A DNA stretch of 64,000 nt from Streptomyces cupreus (GTDB lineage Bacteria > Actinomycetota > Actinomycetes > Streptomycetales > Streptomycetaceae), in NCBI RefSeq assembly GCF_014257025.1, contig NZ_JACMSF010000004.1, positions 1 to 64,000 on the forward strand, in the 5' to 3' direction. A program made the translations under genes and the position numbers. This document shows positions 7,929 through 16,276 of this stretch, piece by piece (within the stretch, counting starts at the first letter, position 1; every line of letters starts with the position of its first letter). The notes below the pieces were generated by a model. It ran no database searches. It had not been told where the DNA came from and saw nothing but the letters and a program-made list of their open reading frames with translations.

Positions 7929-8069
7929 CTTCGGCAGAACCTTCGGGTGTGGGCGGGATAAAGATGTCGGCTCATCGTAAGCGGGCGGCTCCGCGCCGAT
8001 CACGCCGACTCCGCCGTTGGGGCACCGCTCGGCCGGGCGCGCCCGCGCCGAGGCAACTTATCCGGCGCC

Positions 8070-8231
8070 TCAGTCGTCCTTCCGCTTGTACCCCCGCAAC
8101 AGGAACCATGCGGTCAGGACACAGCCCAGGACCATCACGATCAGGACGATCCGGAGCAGAATCCCCGCCCCTTGCTGCTCGGCCGCGCCGGCGGCCTCGG
8201 TCAGCCAGGCGACTGTGGGGTGGTGCTCCAT
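8070..8231 (-). CDS. Small single-pass membrane protein, 53 aa
   Basis: A 53-residue frame beginning MEHHPTVAWLTEAAG, with one long hydrophobic helix (LLRIVLIVMVLGCVLTAWFLL) and the basic end RGYKRKDD. Like its neighbour at 7764-7928 it has histidines near the start and a positively charged C-terminus, so both should insert with the C-terminus inside. Unknown function. It is 142 bp upstream of that neighbour and divergent from the M48 peptidase. Confidence 0.6.
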   Translation of the reverse strand: MEHHPTVAWLTEAAGAAEQQGAGILLRIVLIVMVLGCVLTAWFLLRGYKRKDD

Positions 8232-8344
8232 GGCGTGGGACTCCTTCGCTGTGCTGCCCGTCCACGGTAACTCCGCCTAGGCTGGAGCCTGCTTCGGGGG
8301 CCCGCAGGGGCCGCACGGCCACACAGACGCACATGGGGGATCAC

Positions 8345-9445
8345 ATGTCCGACGACGGCCACCAGCACGACGGGCACGAGAACGTGCCGAGCAGGCAGCG
8401 CAGGCGCTTCCCCGGGATCTCCTCGCGTGCGTACGAGCATCCGGCCGACCGCAGTGCCCTGGTGGCGCTGCGCAAGCTCAGCGGGTTCGACACCGTCTTC
8501 AAGGCGCTGAGCGGGCTGCTGCCCGAGCGGAGCCTGAGGCTGCTGTTCCTCTCCGACTCGGTACGGGTATCGGACCAGCAGTTCGCGCACCTCAACGACA
8601 TGCTGCGGGACGCCTGTTACATCCTGGACCTGGAGAAGGTCCCGCCGATGTACGTCAACCAGGACCCGCAGCCGAACGCCATGTGCATCGGCCTGGACGA
8701 GCCGATCATCGTGGTGACGACCGGGCTCGTCGAGCTGCTCGACGAGGAGGAGATGCGGGCGGTCATCGGGCACGAGGTGGGGCACGCGCTGTCCGGGCAC
8801 TCCGTGTACCGGACCATCCTGCTGTTCCTGACCAACCTCGCGCTCAGGGTCGCCTGGATCCCGCTGGGCAACCTCGCGATCATGGCGATCGTGACCGCGC
8901 TGCGCGAGTGGTTCCGCAAGTCGGAGCTGTCCGCGGACCGGGCGGGCCTCCTGGTCGGCCAGGACCTGACGGCCTCGATGCGCGGCCTGATGAAGCTGGC
9001 CGGCGGCAACCATCTGCACGAGATGAACGTGGACGCGTTCCTGAAGCAGGCCGAGGAGTACGAGGCCGGTGGCGACCTGCGCGACTCCGTGCTCAAGATC
9101 CTGAACGTGCTGCCGCGCTCCCACCCCTTCACCACCATCCGGGCGGCCGAGCTGAAGAAGTGGTCCGAGTCCCGGGACTACCAGCGGATCATGGACGGCC
9201 ACTACCCGCGGCGCAGCGAGGACAAGGACACCTCGGTCACGGACTCGTTCCGGGAGTCCGCGTCGCACTACGCCACGCACGTCAAGACCTCCAAGGACCC
9301 GCTGATGAAGCTGGTCACGGACATCGCGGGCGGGGCGGGCGACCTCGGCGGCAGGGTGCGGCGGGGCTTCGGGGGCTTCGCGAGCTCCGCGCCGAAGGAC
9401 CAGCCGCCCACGGACACGCCTCCGCCGCCGCGGGACGGGGAGTAG
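8345..9445 (+). CDS. M48-family zinc metallopeptidase
   Basis: A 366-residue protein. VIGHEVGHALSGHS (around residues 139-152) contains the HExxH zinc site and ELSADRAG the third zinc ligand of M48 peptidases. The hydrophobic stretch LLFLTNLALRVAWIPLGNLAIMAIV between them is a probable membrane hairpin, as in HtpX. The C-terminal 80 residues are polar and end in a proline-rich tail. It probably degrades membrane or wall-associated proteins with its active site in the cytosol. Start ATG 8345 follows GGGGGA by 4 bases; an in-frame ATG at 8333 is the alternative. Confidence 0.9.
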   Translation: MSDDGHQHDGHENVPSRQRRRFPGISSRAYEHPADRSALVALRKLSGFDTVFKALSGLLPERSLRLLFLSDSVRVSDQQFAHLNDMLRDACYILDLEKVPPMYVNQDPQPNAMCIGLDEPIIVVTTGLVELLDEEEMRAVIGHEVGHALSGHSVYRTILLFLTNLALRVAWIPLGNLAIMAIVTALREWFRKSELSADRAGLLVGQDLTASMRGLMKLAGGNHLHEMNVDAFLKQAEEYEAGGDLRDSVLKILNVLPRSHPFTTIRAAELKKWSESRDYQRIMDGHYPRRSEDKDTSVTDSFRESASHYATHVKTSKDPLMKLVTDIAGGAGDLGGRVRRGFGGFASSAPKDQPPTDTPPPPRDGE

Positions 9446-9491
9446 CCGGCGGCTCACCCCCTGCACGCGGCTCACCCCATCCGCGCGGCGC

Positions 9492-10562
9492 TCACACCTT
9501 CGGCTGGGCGCTCGCCGCGAGCGAGCCGCACAGCGCCGTCGCGTTGCCCGTCGCGTAGGGATCCGTGCCGGCCGGGCCGCCCGCCTTGGCGGTCTGGCCG
9601 GCCAGCAGCGGGCGCAGGCGGTTGGCCGAGTCGTCGGCGCAGGACAGCGGGCCCGCCTGGACATAGGAGACGATCAGCTGGGCCTGGCCCATGCGCAGGT
9701 CGTCGCGGTCGAAGCGGAAGTGCAGCTCGCGCCGGACGGTGAACAGGGACGCCTCCGCCTTCGCGCCGGAGTCGGCCGGTCGCAGCGCGTACACGAAGGT
9801 GTGGTCCGCGGTGACCTCAAGGGTGGACGAGTCGGCCTCGGCGGCCGCGAGCGTGCCCTGGACCCGGATCTTGCGGTCGGCCAGCTCGACGGCGTTCGGA
9901 TCGAAGCGAACCAGCCATCCGGTCGGGGCATGCCTGCCGTCCGCGGTCGGATGGTCGAAACTCTGGTCGAACTGGTCGAGTTGGTCCGGGTCGAGCAGCA
10001 CCCGCACCGGCCGGATCTGCTCGCCGACGACCACCTCGGGGTAGAGGGCCGAGCGGACGATGTAGTCCTTGGCGATGGTCAGCGCGTTCACGACCTGGCC
10101 GTCCGAGAAGTGCGCGGTGCGCCGGGAGGCGGGCAGCGGCACGCCCTCGGCGCCGATCCGGTACTGGGCGGCGGGGCTGCGCGCGTACAGCGTCTCGGTG
10201 TCGGTGGAGCCCGGCACCTTGCCCTGCGGGGCGAGCGGGATCACGGTCATCCGCAGCGGCTCCACGGGCTGCGGGCTCGCCGGGGTCTGGTAGGGATGCC
10301 GTACACCCATGTAGATCGCCGTGCCGAAGGCGACGGCGACCAGCAGGACCAGGATCAGCGCCTGCCGGGACAGGCCCCGGCGCAGGGGCGGACGGCGGCG
10401 TACGGCGGGCGCGTGATCGTCGATGCGCTCCTGCGCGGAGAACTCCTGGAGCCGGGCAGCGCGGACGAACGACTCGTCGAAAACGACGGATCGGTACTCG
10501 TCCTCGCCACCTCCGGGTCCGCCCTCGGGTGTCCCCTCAGGTGGGTCTCCAGGCCCTCCCAT
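9492..10562 (-). CDS. Bitopic membrane protein with N-terminal SVVFDESFVRAA motif
   Basis: A 356-residue protein. The G/P/E-rich N-terminus leads into DEYRSVVFDESFVRAARLQEF (about 22-42), then a basic patch and one TM helix (ALILVLLVAVAFGTAIYMG, about 67-86); the remaining 270 residues should be extracytoplasmic, with two cysteines near the end (SCADD, ALCGSL) that could form a disulfide. I recognise no enzyme family. The gene downstream of proA (10663-11265) encodes a protein with the same N-terminal motif and topology. In S. coelicolor this pair is, as I recall, connected with the spore-wall synthesis complex; treat that as unverified. Confidence 0.75.
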   Translation of the reverse strand: MGGPGDPPEGTPEGGPGGGEDEYRSVVFDESFVRAARLQEFSAQERIDDHAPAVRRRPPLRRGLSRQALILVLLVAVAFGTAIYMGVRHPYQTPASPQPVEPLRMTVIPLAPQGKVPGSTDTETLYARSPAAQYRIGAEGVPLPASRRTAHFSDGQVVNALTIAKDYIVRSALYPEVVVGEQIRPVRVLLDPDQLDQFDQSFDHPTADGRHAPTGWLVRFDPNAVELADRKIRVQGTLAAAEADSSTLEVTADHTFVYALRPADSGAKAEASLFTVRRELHFRFDRDDLRMGQAQLIVSYVQAGPLSCADDSANRLRPLLAGQTAKAGGPAGTDPYATGNATALCGSLAASAQPKV

Positions 10563-10662
10563 ATCTTCAGAGTAGGTCTCCCGGAGCTCAGGTAAACGCC
10601 CAGCTGTACGACAAGTTCTGACAGGTTCTCACCAGAAACGGCGGGTTTTGGCCGGGGCCTGT

Positions 10663-11265
10663 TCAGGGCGTTCGCGGGACGGCCGAGATGGCCGGCTGGG
10701 AATGGTCGGCGGAAGCGGAGGGTACCGCCGGTTCGCCCTGTTCCACTCCCGTGGAGGCCGGCGGCGGGACCCTGTCCCGGTTGCCCGAGGACGCGCCCCG
10801 GTACACCGCCGTGAAGGCCAGCGCGACCATGCCGATGCCCATCAGGAGGGCGAGCATCCAGGCGACGGGACGGTGCCAGCGGACCTGCTTGCCGTAGGTG
10901 CCCGGGGCGCCGTAGCGGCCGTCGAGGACGTCGGTGTCGTCCAGGTCGTCGAAGTCCGGATCATGCCCGAAAGCGCTGTGATCGTCGGGGCCGTATCCGT
11001 CCTCGTACCGCTCGCCCCGGCCGTGGGCCCGGCGGGCCTCCGCCTCTGAGGCCTCCGCTCTGGCCTGGGCGGCGGCCAGGAGGCGCTCGACGGCGGTCGG
11101 CTCGTGCAGCGTGGCCGCCCGTACGAAGGCCTCGTCGAAGACCACGGAGGCGAACTCTTCGTCCGACACCCCGCGGTCGTGGTCGTCGTCGGGCTCCCAG
11201 CCGTCAGGGAACGGCGTGCCCCCCACGTCCTCCGGCACGGCTCCAGAGTAGACCTGGGGGGTCAA
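10663..11265 (-). CDS. Bitopic membrane protein with N-terminal SVVFDEAFVRAA motif
   Basis: A 200-residue protein. EFASVVFDEAFVRAATLHE (about residues 37-55) mirrors the motif in the neighbouring 356-residue protein, followed by a helical, Ala/Glu/Arg-rich and acidic linker, then one TM helix (VAWMLALLMGIGMVALAFTAV, about 133-153) and a short Pro/Ser-rich outer tail. No catalytic motif. The two proteins likely arose by duplication of the cytoplasmic part with different outer parts, and could share one cytoplasmic partner. Confidence 0.72.
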   Translation of the reverse strand: MTPQVYSGAVPEDVGGTPFPDGWEPDDDHDRGVSDEEFASVVFDEAFVRAATLHEPTAVERLLAAAQARAEASEAEARRAHGRGERYEDGYGPDDHSAFGHDPDFDDLDDTDVLDGRYGAPGTYGKQVRWHRPVAWMLALLMGIGMVALAFTAVYRGASSGNRDRVPPPASTGVEQGEPAVPSASADHSQPAISAVPRTP

Positions 11266-11381
11266 TTTGGGCAGACGGTATGGAAATTCATCCGACCGGT
11301 GAGACGTCGTTCATGCGGCTTTCGAGCGGCGCACGGGCGTGGCCGGGGCGCGTGCCGCCCACATATGCGCCCCCGGGCGGG

Positions 11382-12668
11382 TCAGCGGCGTACGTGCCCG
11401 TCGCCGGTGACGATGTACTTCGTGCTGGTCAACTCGGGCAGGCCCATCGGGCCGCGGGCGTGCAGCTTCTGGGTGGAGATGCCGATCTCCGCGCCGAAGC
11501 CGAACTGGCCGCCGTCCGTGAAGCGGGTCGAGGCGTTGACGGCGACCGTGGTGGAGTCGACCAGCTGGGTGAAGCGGCGGGCGGCCTGCTGCGAGGTCGT
11601 CACGATCGCCTCGGTGTGGCCGGAGGTCCACAGCCGGATGTGCTCGACGGCCTTGTCGAGGGAGTCGACGACGGCGGCGGCGATGTCGTAGGAGAGGTAC
11701 TCGGTCTCCCAGTCCTCCGGGGTGGCCTCCACTACGGTCGCCCGGGAGTCCTTGGCGTACGCCATCACCCGCTCGTCGGCGTGCACGGTGACCCCGGCCT
11801 CCGCGAGGGCGTCCAGGGCCCGGGGCAGGAACTCGGGGGCGATGTCCTGGTGGACCAGGAGGGTCTCGGCGGCGTTGCAGACGCTGACCCGGTGGGCCTT
11901 GGAGTTGATCAGGATCTCGACGGCCGTGTCGAGGTCGGCGTTGGCGTCGACGTAGACATGGCAGTTGCCGGTGCCGGTCTCGATGACCGGGACCGTGGAC
12001 TCGTTCACGACCGTCCGGATCAGCGAGGCGCCGCCGCGCGGGATGAGGACGTCGACCAGGCCGCGGGCACGCATGAGCTCGCGCACGCTCTCCCGGCTCT
12101 GTCCGGGCACGAGCTGGACGGCGTCGGCGGGCAGCCCGGCGCCGCCGACGGCGTCCCGGATCACCCGGACCAGGGCGGTGTTCGACTCGTAGGCGGATCC
12201 GGAGCCGCGCAGCAGGACGGCGTTGCCGGACTTCAGGCACAGGGCGGCGGCGTCCACCGTCACGTTCGGGCGGGCCTCGTAGATGATGCCGACGACGCCG
12301 AGCGGGACGCGGACCTGGCGCAGGTCGATGCCGTTGGGCAGGGTCGAGCCGCGGACGACCTCGCCGACCGGGTCGGGCAGCGCGACGACGTCCCGCACAT
12401 CGGAGGCGATGGCGCGCACCCGCTCCGGGGTGAGCGTCAGCCGGTCGATGATCGACTCACTGGTGCCGGCCTCGCGGGCGGCGGCGATGTCCTTGGCGTT
12501 GGCCTCGACGATCTCGCTCGTACGGACCTCCAGCGCGTCCGCGATGGCGAGCAGCGCGTCGTCCTTGACGGACCGCGGCAGCGGCGCGAGGTCGGCGGCG
12601 GCGGCCTTGGCGCGATAGGCGGCCTGGGTGACCGGGGTCATCGAGTCGTACGGCGAGAGCGTGGTCAT
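11382..12668 (-). CDS. proA: Gamma-glutamyl phosphate reductase
   Basis: A 428-residue aldehyde-dehydrogenase-fold enzyme that reduces gamma-glutamyl phosphate to glutamate semialdehyde with NADPH, the second step of proline synthesis. Seen: [18 protein letters not shown] near residue 130, [10 protein letters not shown], and [17 protein letters not shown] with the catalytic Cys. ATG 12668 (MTTLSPYDS) gives the normal family length. It lies one gene from proB rather than beside it, separated by an unknown gene and a terminator. Confidence 0.97.
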   Translation of the reverse strand: MTTLSPYDSMTPVTQAAYRAKAAAADLAPLPRSVKDDALLAIADALEVRTSEIVEANAKDIAAAREAGTSESIIDRLTLTPERVRAIASDVRDVVALPDPVGEVVRGSTLPNGIDLRQVRVPLGVVGIIYEARPNVTVDAAALCLKSGNAVLLRGSGSAYESNTALVRVIRDAVGGAGLPADAVQLVPGQSRESVRELMRARGLVDVLIPRGGASLIRTVVNESTVPVIETGTGNCHVYVDANADLDTAVEILINSKAHRVSVCNAAETLLVHQDIAPEFLPRALDALAEAGVTVHADERVMAYAKDSRATVVEATPEDWETEYLSYDIAAAVVDSLDKAVEHIRLWTSGHTEAIVTTSQQAARRFTQLVDSTTVAVNASTRFTDGGQFGFGAEIGISTQKLHARGPMGLPELTSTKYIVTGDGHVRR

Positions 12669-12745
12669 GAGGGAAGGGTAGTGCGCCGGACGGACCGGTT
12701 CACCGGACGTCCCACACCGCGAGACAAGCCGTCCGAAGGTCACGC

Positions 12746-12770
12746 AAAAGGGGTCCTCCAGAGCGACCCC
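12746..12770 (-). terminator. Intrinsic terminator between the unknown gene and proA
   Basis: On the minus strand GGGGTC pairs with GACCCC across a 9-nt loop and is followed by TTTTG. It lies 6 bases after the stop of the gene at 12777-13271 and about 80 bp before proA, so proA probably has its own promoter. Confidence 0.75.
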
Positions 12771-12776
12771 AAGACC

Positions 12777-13271
12777 TCAATAGGGATGCACACCCACCGG
12801 GGTGGCCGGGGGCGGTCCGTACCCCTCGGCGATGCGCTGGTGGTAGGTCTCGCGGTCGATGACCTCCAGGCCGACGATCTCCCAGGGCGGCAGGCCCGCG
12901 CTCTGCCGGTGCTCGCCCCACAGACGCAGCGCGACGGCGGCCGCGTCATGCAGATCGCGGGCCTCCTCCCAGTACCGGATCTCGGCGTGGTCGTTGGCGT
13001 AGCGGCTGGTCAGCAGGAAGGGGTGGTCGTGGGCAAGCTGTTCGAGGGCGCGCCGCACCTCCTTCAGCGGGGCCTCCTCGCCGGAGACGCTGAGGGTGAC
13101 GTGCCACAGCCGGGGCAGGTCCTCCGGCTCCCCGCCCCCGGCGAGCTCGCCGGTCGCAACGCTGGTCAGGGCGCGCTCCTCCCCAGCCGCTCGGGATGAC
13201 GACCCGGCCGCTCGGGAGGAGGAACCGCCGATTCCACCGCCGGCCGCCGCCCCAGGGCGCACTCGTCTCAC
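12777..13271 (-). CDS. Conserved protein of unknown function between proB and proA
   Basis: About 164 residues. The N-terminal 40 are low-complexity (Gly/Ala/Ser); the folded part starts at PRLWHVTLSVSGEEAPLKEV and runs through EQLAHDHPFLLTSRYANDHAEIRYWEEARDLHDAAAVALRLW to WEIVGLEVIDRETY. Alternating strands and helices suggest a small alpha/beta, ferredoxin-like fold, with no recognisable active site. GTG 13271 is favoured by AGGAGG five bases upstream; an ATG at 13382 would add 37 residues without a good site. I know of no assigned function. Confidence 0.75.
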   Translation of the reverse strand: MRRVRPGAAAGGGIGGSSSRAAGSSSRAAGEERALTSVATGELAGGGEPEDLPRLWHVTLSVSGEEAPLKEVRRALEQLAHDHPFLLTSRYANDHAEIRYWEEARDLHDAAAVALRLWGEHRQSAGLPPWEIVGLEVIDRETYHQRIAEGYGPPPATPVGVHPY

Positions 13272-13438
13272 GCCGGCCTCCTTCGTCCCACGGTCGAGCA
13301 GTGCTCGTTCGGAATGTGTTCCTGAGACAAAGTTGAGCAGCCCGCAAGCGGTTGTGTGGCGATTTTGCGGAACGTCCTCCACCTCAGGGCGACACCATCG
13401 CCGGGGCGTTCACCCCGTTTTCGGACACAGAGGCCGGG

Positions 13439-14566
13439 TCAGGGCTCCAGGATCACCAGATCGTCCCGGTGGACGACCTCGCGTTCGTAGGCCGGGCCGA
13501 GCTCGCGGGCCAGCTCGCGGGTGGAGCGCCCGATGAGCTGGGGAATCTCCTTGGCGTCGAAGCAGACGAGCCCGCGCGCGACCGCCCGCCCGGCGCTGTC
13601 GCGCAGCTCGACGGGGTCGCCCGCGCTGAACTCGCCCTCCACGGCCGCGATCCCGGCGGGCAGCAGCGACTTGCGGCGCTCGACGACCGCCCGTACCGCG
13701 CCGTCGTCCAGGGTCAGCGAGCCCTGCGGGGTGGAGGCGTGCTGGAGCCAGAGCAGCCGGTCGGCGGACCGCTTGCCGGTGGCGTGGAAGTAGGTGCCGG
13801 TGTCACCGCCGGACAGCGCCTCGGCCGCGTGGACGGCGCTGGTGAGGACCACGGGGATGCCGGCGGCGGCCGCGATCCGGGCGGCCTCGACCTTGGTGAC
13901 CATGCCACCGGTGCCGACGCCCGCCTTGCCCGCGCTGCCGATCTCCACGTGCGCGAGATCCTCGGGGCCCCGTACCTCCGCTATCCGCGAGGTGCCCGGC
14001 TTGCTGGGGTCGCCGTCGTACACGCCGTCCACGTCCGACAGCAGCACCAGCAGGTCGGCCCGGACCAGGTGGGCGACGAGGGCGGCGAGCCGGTCGTTGT
14101 CGCCGAAGCGGATCTCGTCGGTGGCGACGGTGTCGTTCTCGTTGACGACCGGGAGGGCGCCCATCGCCAGGAGCTTGTCGAGGGTGCGGGAGGCGTTTCG
14201 GTGGTGGGCGCGGCGGCTCATGTCGTCGGAGGTGAGCAGCACCTGGCCGACGCGGACGCCGTAGCGGGCGAGGGAGGCGGTGTAGCGGGCGACGAGCAGG
14301 CCCTGGCCGACGCTGGCGGCGGCCTGCTGGCGGGCGAGGTCCCTGGGCCGGCGGCGCAGTCCGAGCGGGGCGAGACCGGCCGCGATGGCGCCGGAGGAAA
14401 CGAGAACAATCTCACGTTCTCCGCCGCTGCGAACCTTGGCGAGGACGTCCACAAGGGCGTCGACACGGTCCGCGTCGAGCCCCCCGGAAGCGGTGGTCAA
14501 GGACGAGGAACCCACCTTGACGACGATCCTGCGGGCCTCGCTCACGGCCTGCCTTACGCCTGTCAC
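13439..14566 (-). CDS. proB: Glutamate 5-kinase with PUA domain
   Basis: A 375-residue enzyme that phosphorylates glutamate for proline synthesis. The amino-acid-kinase domain shows RIVVKVGSSSLT, VLVSSGAIAAG, NENDTVATDEIRFGDND and VDGVYDGDP; GKAGVGTGGMVTKVEAA binds the nucleotide. The C-terminal 100 residues are a PUA domain (GEFSAGDPVELRD). Usually obg lies directly upstream of proB in actinobacteria; here about 13 kb of wall-polymer genes separates them. GTG 14566 is taken as start; a GTG seven codons later is possible. Confidence 0.96.
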   Translation of the reverse strand: MTGVRQAVSEARRIVVKVGSSSLTTASGGLDADRVDALVDVLAKVRSGGEREIVLVSSGAIAAGLAPLGLRRRPRDLARQQAAASVGQGLLVARYTASLARYGVRVGQVLLTSDDMSRRAHHRNASRTLDKLLAMGALPVVNENDTVATDEIRFGDNDRLAALVAHLVRADLLVLLSDVDGVYDGDPSKPGTSRIAEVRGPEDLAHVEIGSAGKAGVGTGGMVTKVEAARIAAAAGIPVVLTSAVHAAEALSGGDTGTYFHATGKRSADRLLWLQHASTPQGSLTLDDGAVRAVVERRKSLLPAGIAAVEGEFSAGDPVELRDSAGRAVARGLVCFDAKEIPQLIGRSTRELARELGPAYEREVVHRDDLVILEP

Positions 14567-14750
14567 CTGCTGTTCCGTCCCCTCGCACGTCGACTGTCAC
14601 GCAATCTACGCGAAGGGCGCCCACCGCCGCGCATCGGTCCGAACCCCGGACAGGCGGCCGGTAGCCGTTCGCTCACGCCTTGCGCACGGCAAAAAGGTTG
14701 TACTGGTTGCTTATAGAAATCAAAGACCAGTCAAACTTAATCTGACGTTT

Positions 14751-16172
14751 GTGTCATCGACTGTTCCTCCTTCGCGGCGCATCCTCCTCAGATCGGGGAA
14801 GAGCCCCTACGACGTCGTCTCCGTGGAAGAAGCTCTCCACCGCGACGTCATCGCCACCAACTCCGGCAACCTGATCTTCAGCGACGCCACCCACAAGATC
14901 CTTCAGACGCCCGGCACCGAGGTCGTCTCGAACGGCATCAAGACGGATGTGAATGCCGCGGGCAGGATCAACGAGCGGTACGAGGCCTTCGTCGTGCCCC
15001 TCGCCAACGCCTTCCGGCCGTCCTTCGAGCCGTCGCTGAAGCGGATGACGCAGCTCATCAAGCGGCTGAACATCCCGGTGGTCGTGGTGGGCGTGGGCGC
15101 CCAGACCGGCCTCACCTACGACCCGGCGCGCCTGAAGCCCATGGAGCAGGCGGTACGCGCGTTCGTCTCCGCGGTGCTCGACCGCAGCGCCTCGATCGGC
15201 GTGCGCGGCGAGTTCACCGAGCAGTACCTCAAGGACATGGGTTTCCGGGACGTCGAGGTCATCGGCTGCCCGTCGATGTTCATGTACGGCAAGGAACTGA
15301 CCGTCCGCAAGAAGGTCCCCGCGCTCACCGCCGGGTCCCGCGTCGCGATCAACGGCTCGCACAGCGCGGTGCAGACGCAGGGCGTGGGCCGGATCATCGC
15401 CCGCACGCACGAGCGCTACCCGAACCTGCGCTACATCGGCCAGAACCTCAGCGACGCCAAGCAGCTGCACTGGCGCGAGGTCTCCGGCCCGAACGGCAAG
15501 ATCACGGCGATGCCGACGCACCCGGACCACCCGATGTACCGGGAGGACAAGGCCCGCGTCTACATCGACCCGATCACCTGGATCGACGACCTGCGCGAGT
15601 TCGACTACTCCTTCGGCTCCCGCATCCACGGCAACATCGCGGCGCTGCTGGCGGGCACGCCCGCGACCGTGCTGTGCGGCGACTCGCGGACCCTTGAGCT
15701 GTGCCGCTACTTCGACATCCCGCACCACCGGATCGACCAGCTGCGGGGGGACGAGGAGGTCGACCCGGCCCGGCTGTACGAGGAGGCCGACTTCGGCCCC
15801 CTGGTCAACGGCCACCAGGAGCGCTTCGAGCGGTTCACCGGCTTCCTGGACCGCAACGGCCTGCAGAACACCTTCACGCACGGCGACGGCGGAAAGGCGT
15901 TCGAGGAGCGCATGCGCTCGCTGTCCTTCCCGGCCGGCATCCGCCCCTGGATCGACAACGACCCGGCCGCGCTGGCCGCCCGCTTCGGCTGGCTCCAGAC
16001 CCGGATCGGCCAGCTGTCCGCGGACAACGCCAAGCTGAAGAAGCAGGTCGCGGAGCAGAAGGCGACCCCGACGGGGACGACGACCGTGCCGGCCCAGTCG
16101 ACCTCCGTCTACCGGCGGGCACGCCGCGCGGTGGGCGGCCCGCTCCGCAAGGCGCTCCAGACAGAGCGTTAG
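14751..16172 (+). CDS. Polysaccharide pyruvyl transferase family protein
   Basis: About 473 residues, soluble. Family features (PF04230 type): repeated GxG-containing sugar-nucleotide-like fold with VVVGVGAQTGL, SIGVRGEFTEQYLKDMGF, and a late FDYSFGSRIHGNIAALLAGTPA. The SRIHG-type motif is typical of enzymes such as CsaB that put ketal pyruvate on glycans from phosphoenolpyruvate. The last 70 residues look like a coiled coil and basic tail. The only usable in-frame start before the conserved region is GTG 14751, which has no ribosome binding site; CTTAAT ends nine bases before it, so the message may be leaderless (inference). It heads a plus-strand pair with the gene at 16277. Confidence 0.8.
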   Translation: MSSTVPPSRRILLRSGKSPYDVVSVEEALHRDVIATNSGNLIFSDATHKILQTPGTEVVSNGIKTDVNAAGRINERYEAFVVPLANAFRPSFEPSLKRMTQLIKRLNIPVVVVGVGAQTGLTYDPARLKPMEQAVRAFVSAVLDRSASIGVRGEFTEQYLKDMGFRDVEVIGCPSMFMYGKELTVRKKVPALTAGSRVAINGSHSAVQTQGVGRIIARTHERYPNLRYIGQNLSDAKQLHWREVSGPNGKITAMPTHPDHPMYREDKARVYIDPITWIDDLREFDYSFGSRIHGNIAALLAGTPATVLCGDSRTLELCRYFDIPHHRIDQLRGDEEVDPARLYEEADFGPLVNGHQERFERFTGFLDRNGLQNTFTHGDGGKAFEERMRSLSFPAGIRPWIDNDPAALAARFGWLQTRIGQLSADNAKLKKQVAEQKATPTGTTTVPAQSTSVYRRARRAVGGPLRKALQTER

Positions 16173-16182
16173 AGCCTGGGCG

Positions 16183-16271
16183 TCACTCCAAGGAGCCTCC
16201 GGACACCCGCGTGTCGTCCGGAGGCAGGCGCGCGTTAACCCAGACGCACGTCTGCGCCGACCTTGGAGTGA
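16183..16271 (+). promoter_or_regulatory. Nested inverted repeats that can mask a ribosome binding site
   Basis: An outer perfect 11-bp repeat, TCACTCCAAGG (16183-16193) and CCTTGGAGTGA (16261-16271), encloses an inner 9-bp hairpin (16196-16224). The right outer arm includes GGAG (16265-16268), the ribosome binding site of the gene starting at 16277. If the outer arms pair in RNA, translation of that gene would be reduced. Confidence 0.5.
16196..16224 (+). terminator. Hairpin after the pyruvyltransferase-family gene
   Basis: CCTCCGGAC and GTCCGGAGG form a perfect 9-bp stem with an 11-nt loop, 24 bp after the stop. No T-run follows. It is the inner part of a larger nested structure, so partial termination is as likely as full termination. 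Confidence 0.55.
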
Positions 16272-16276
16272 CCGCA

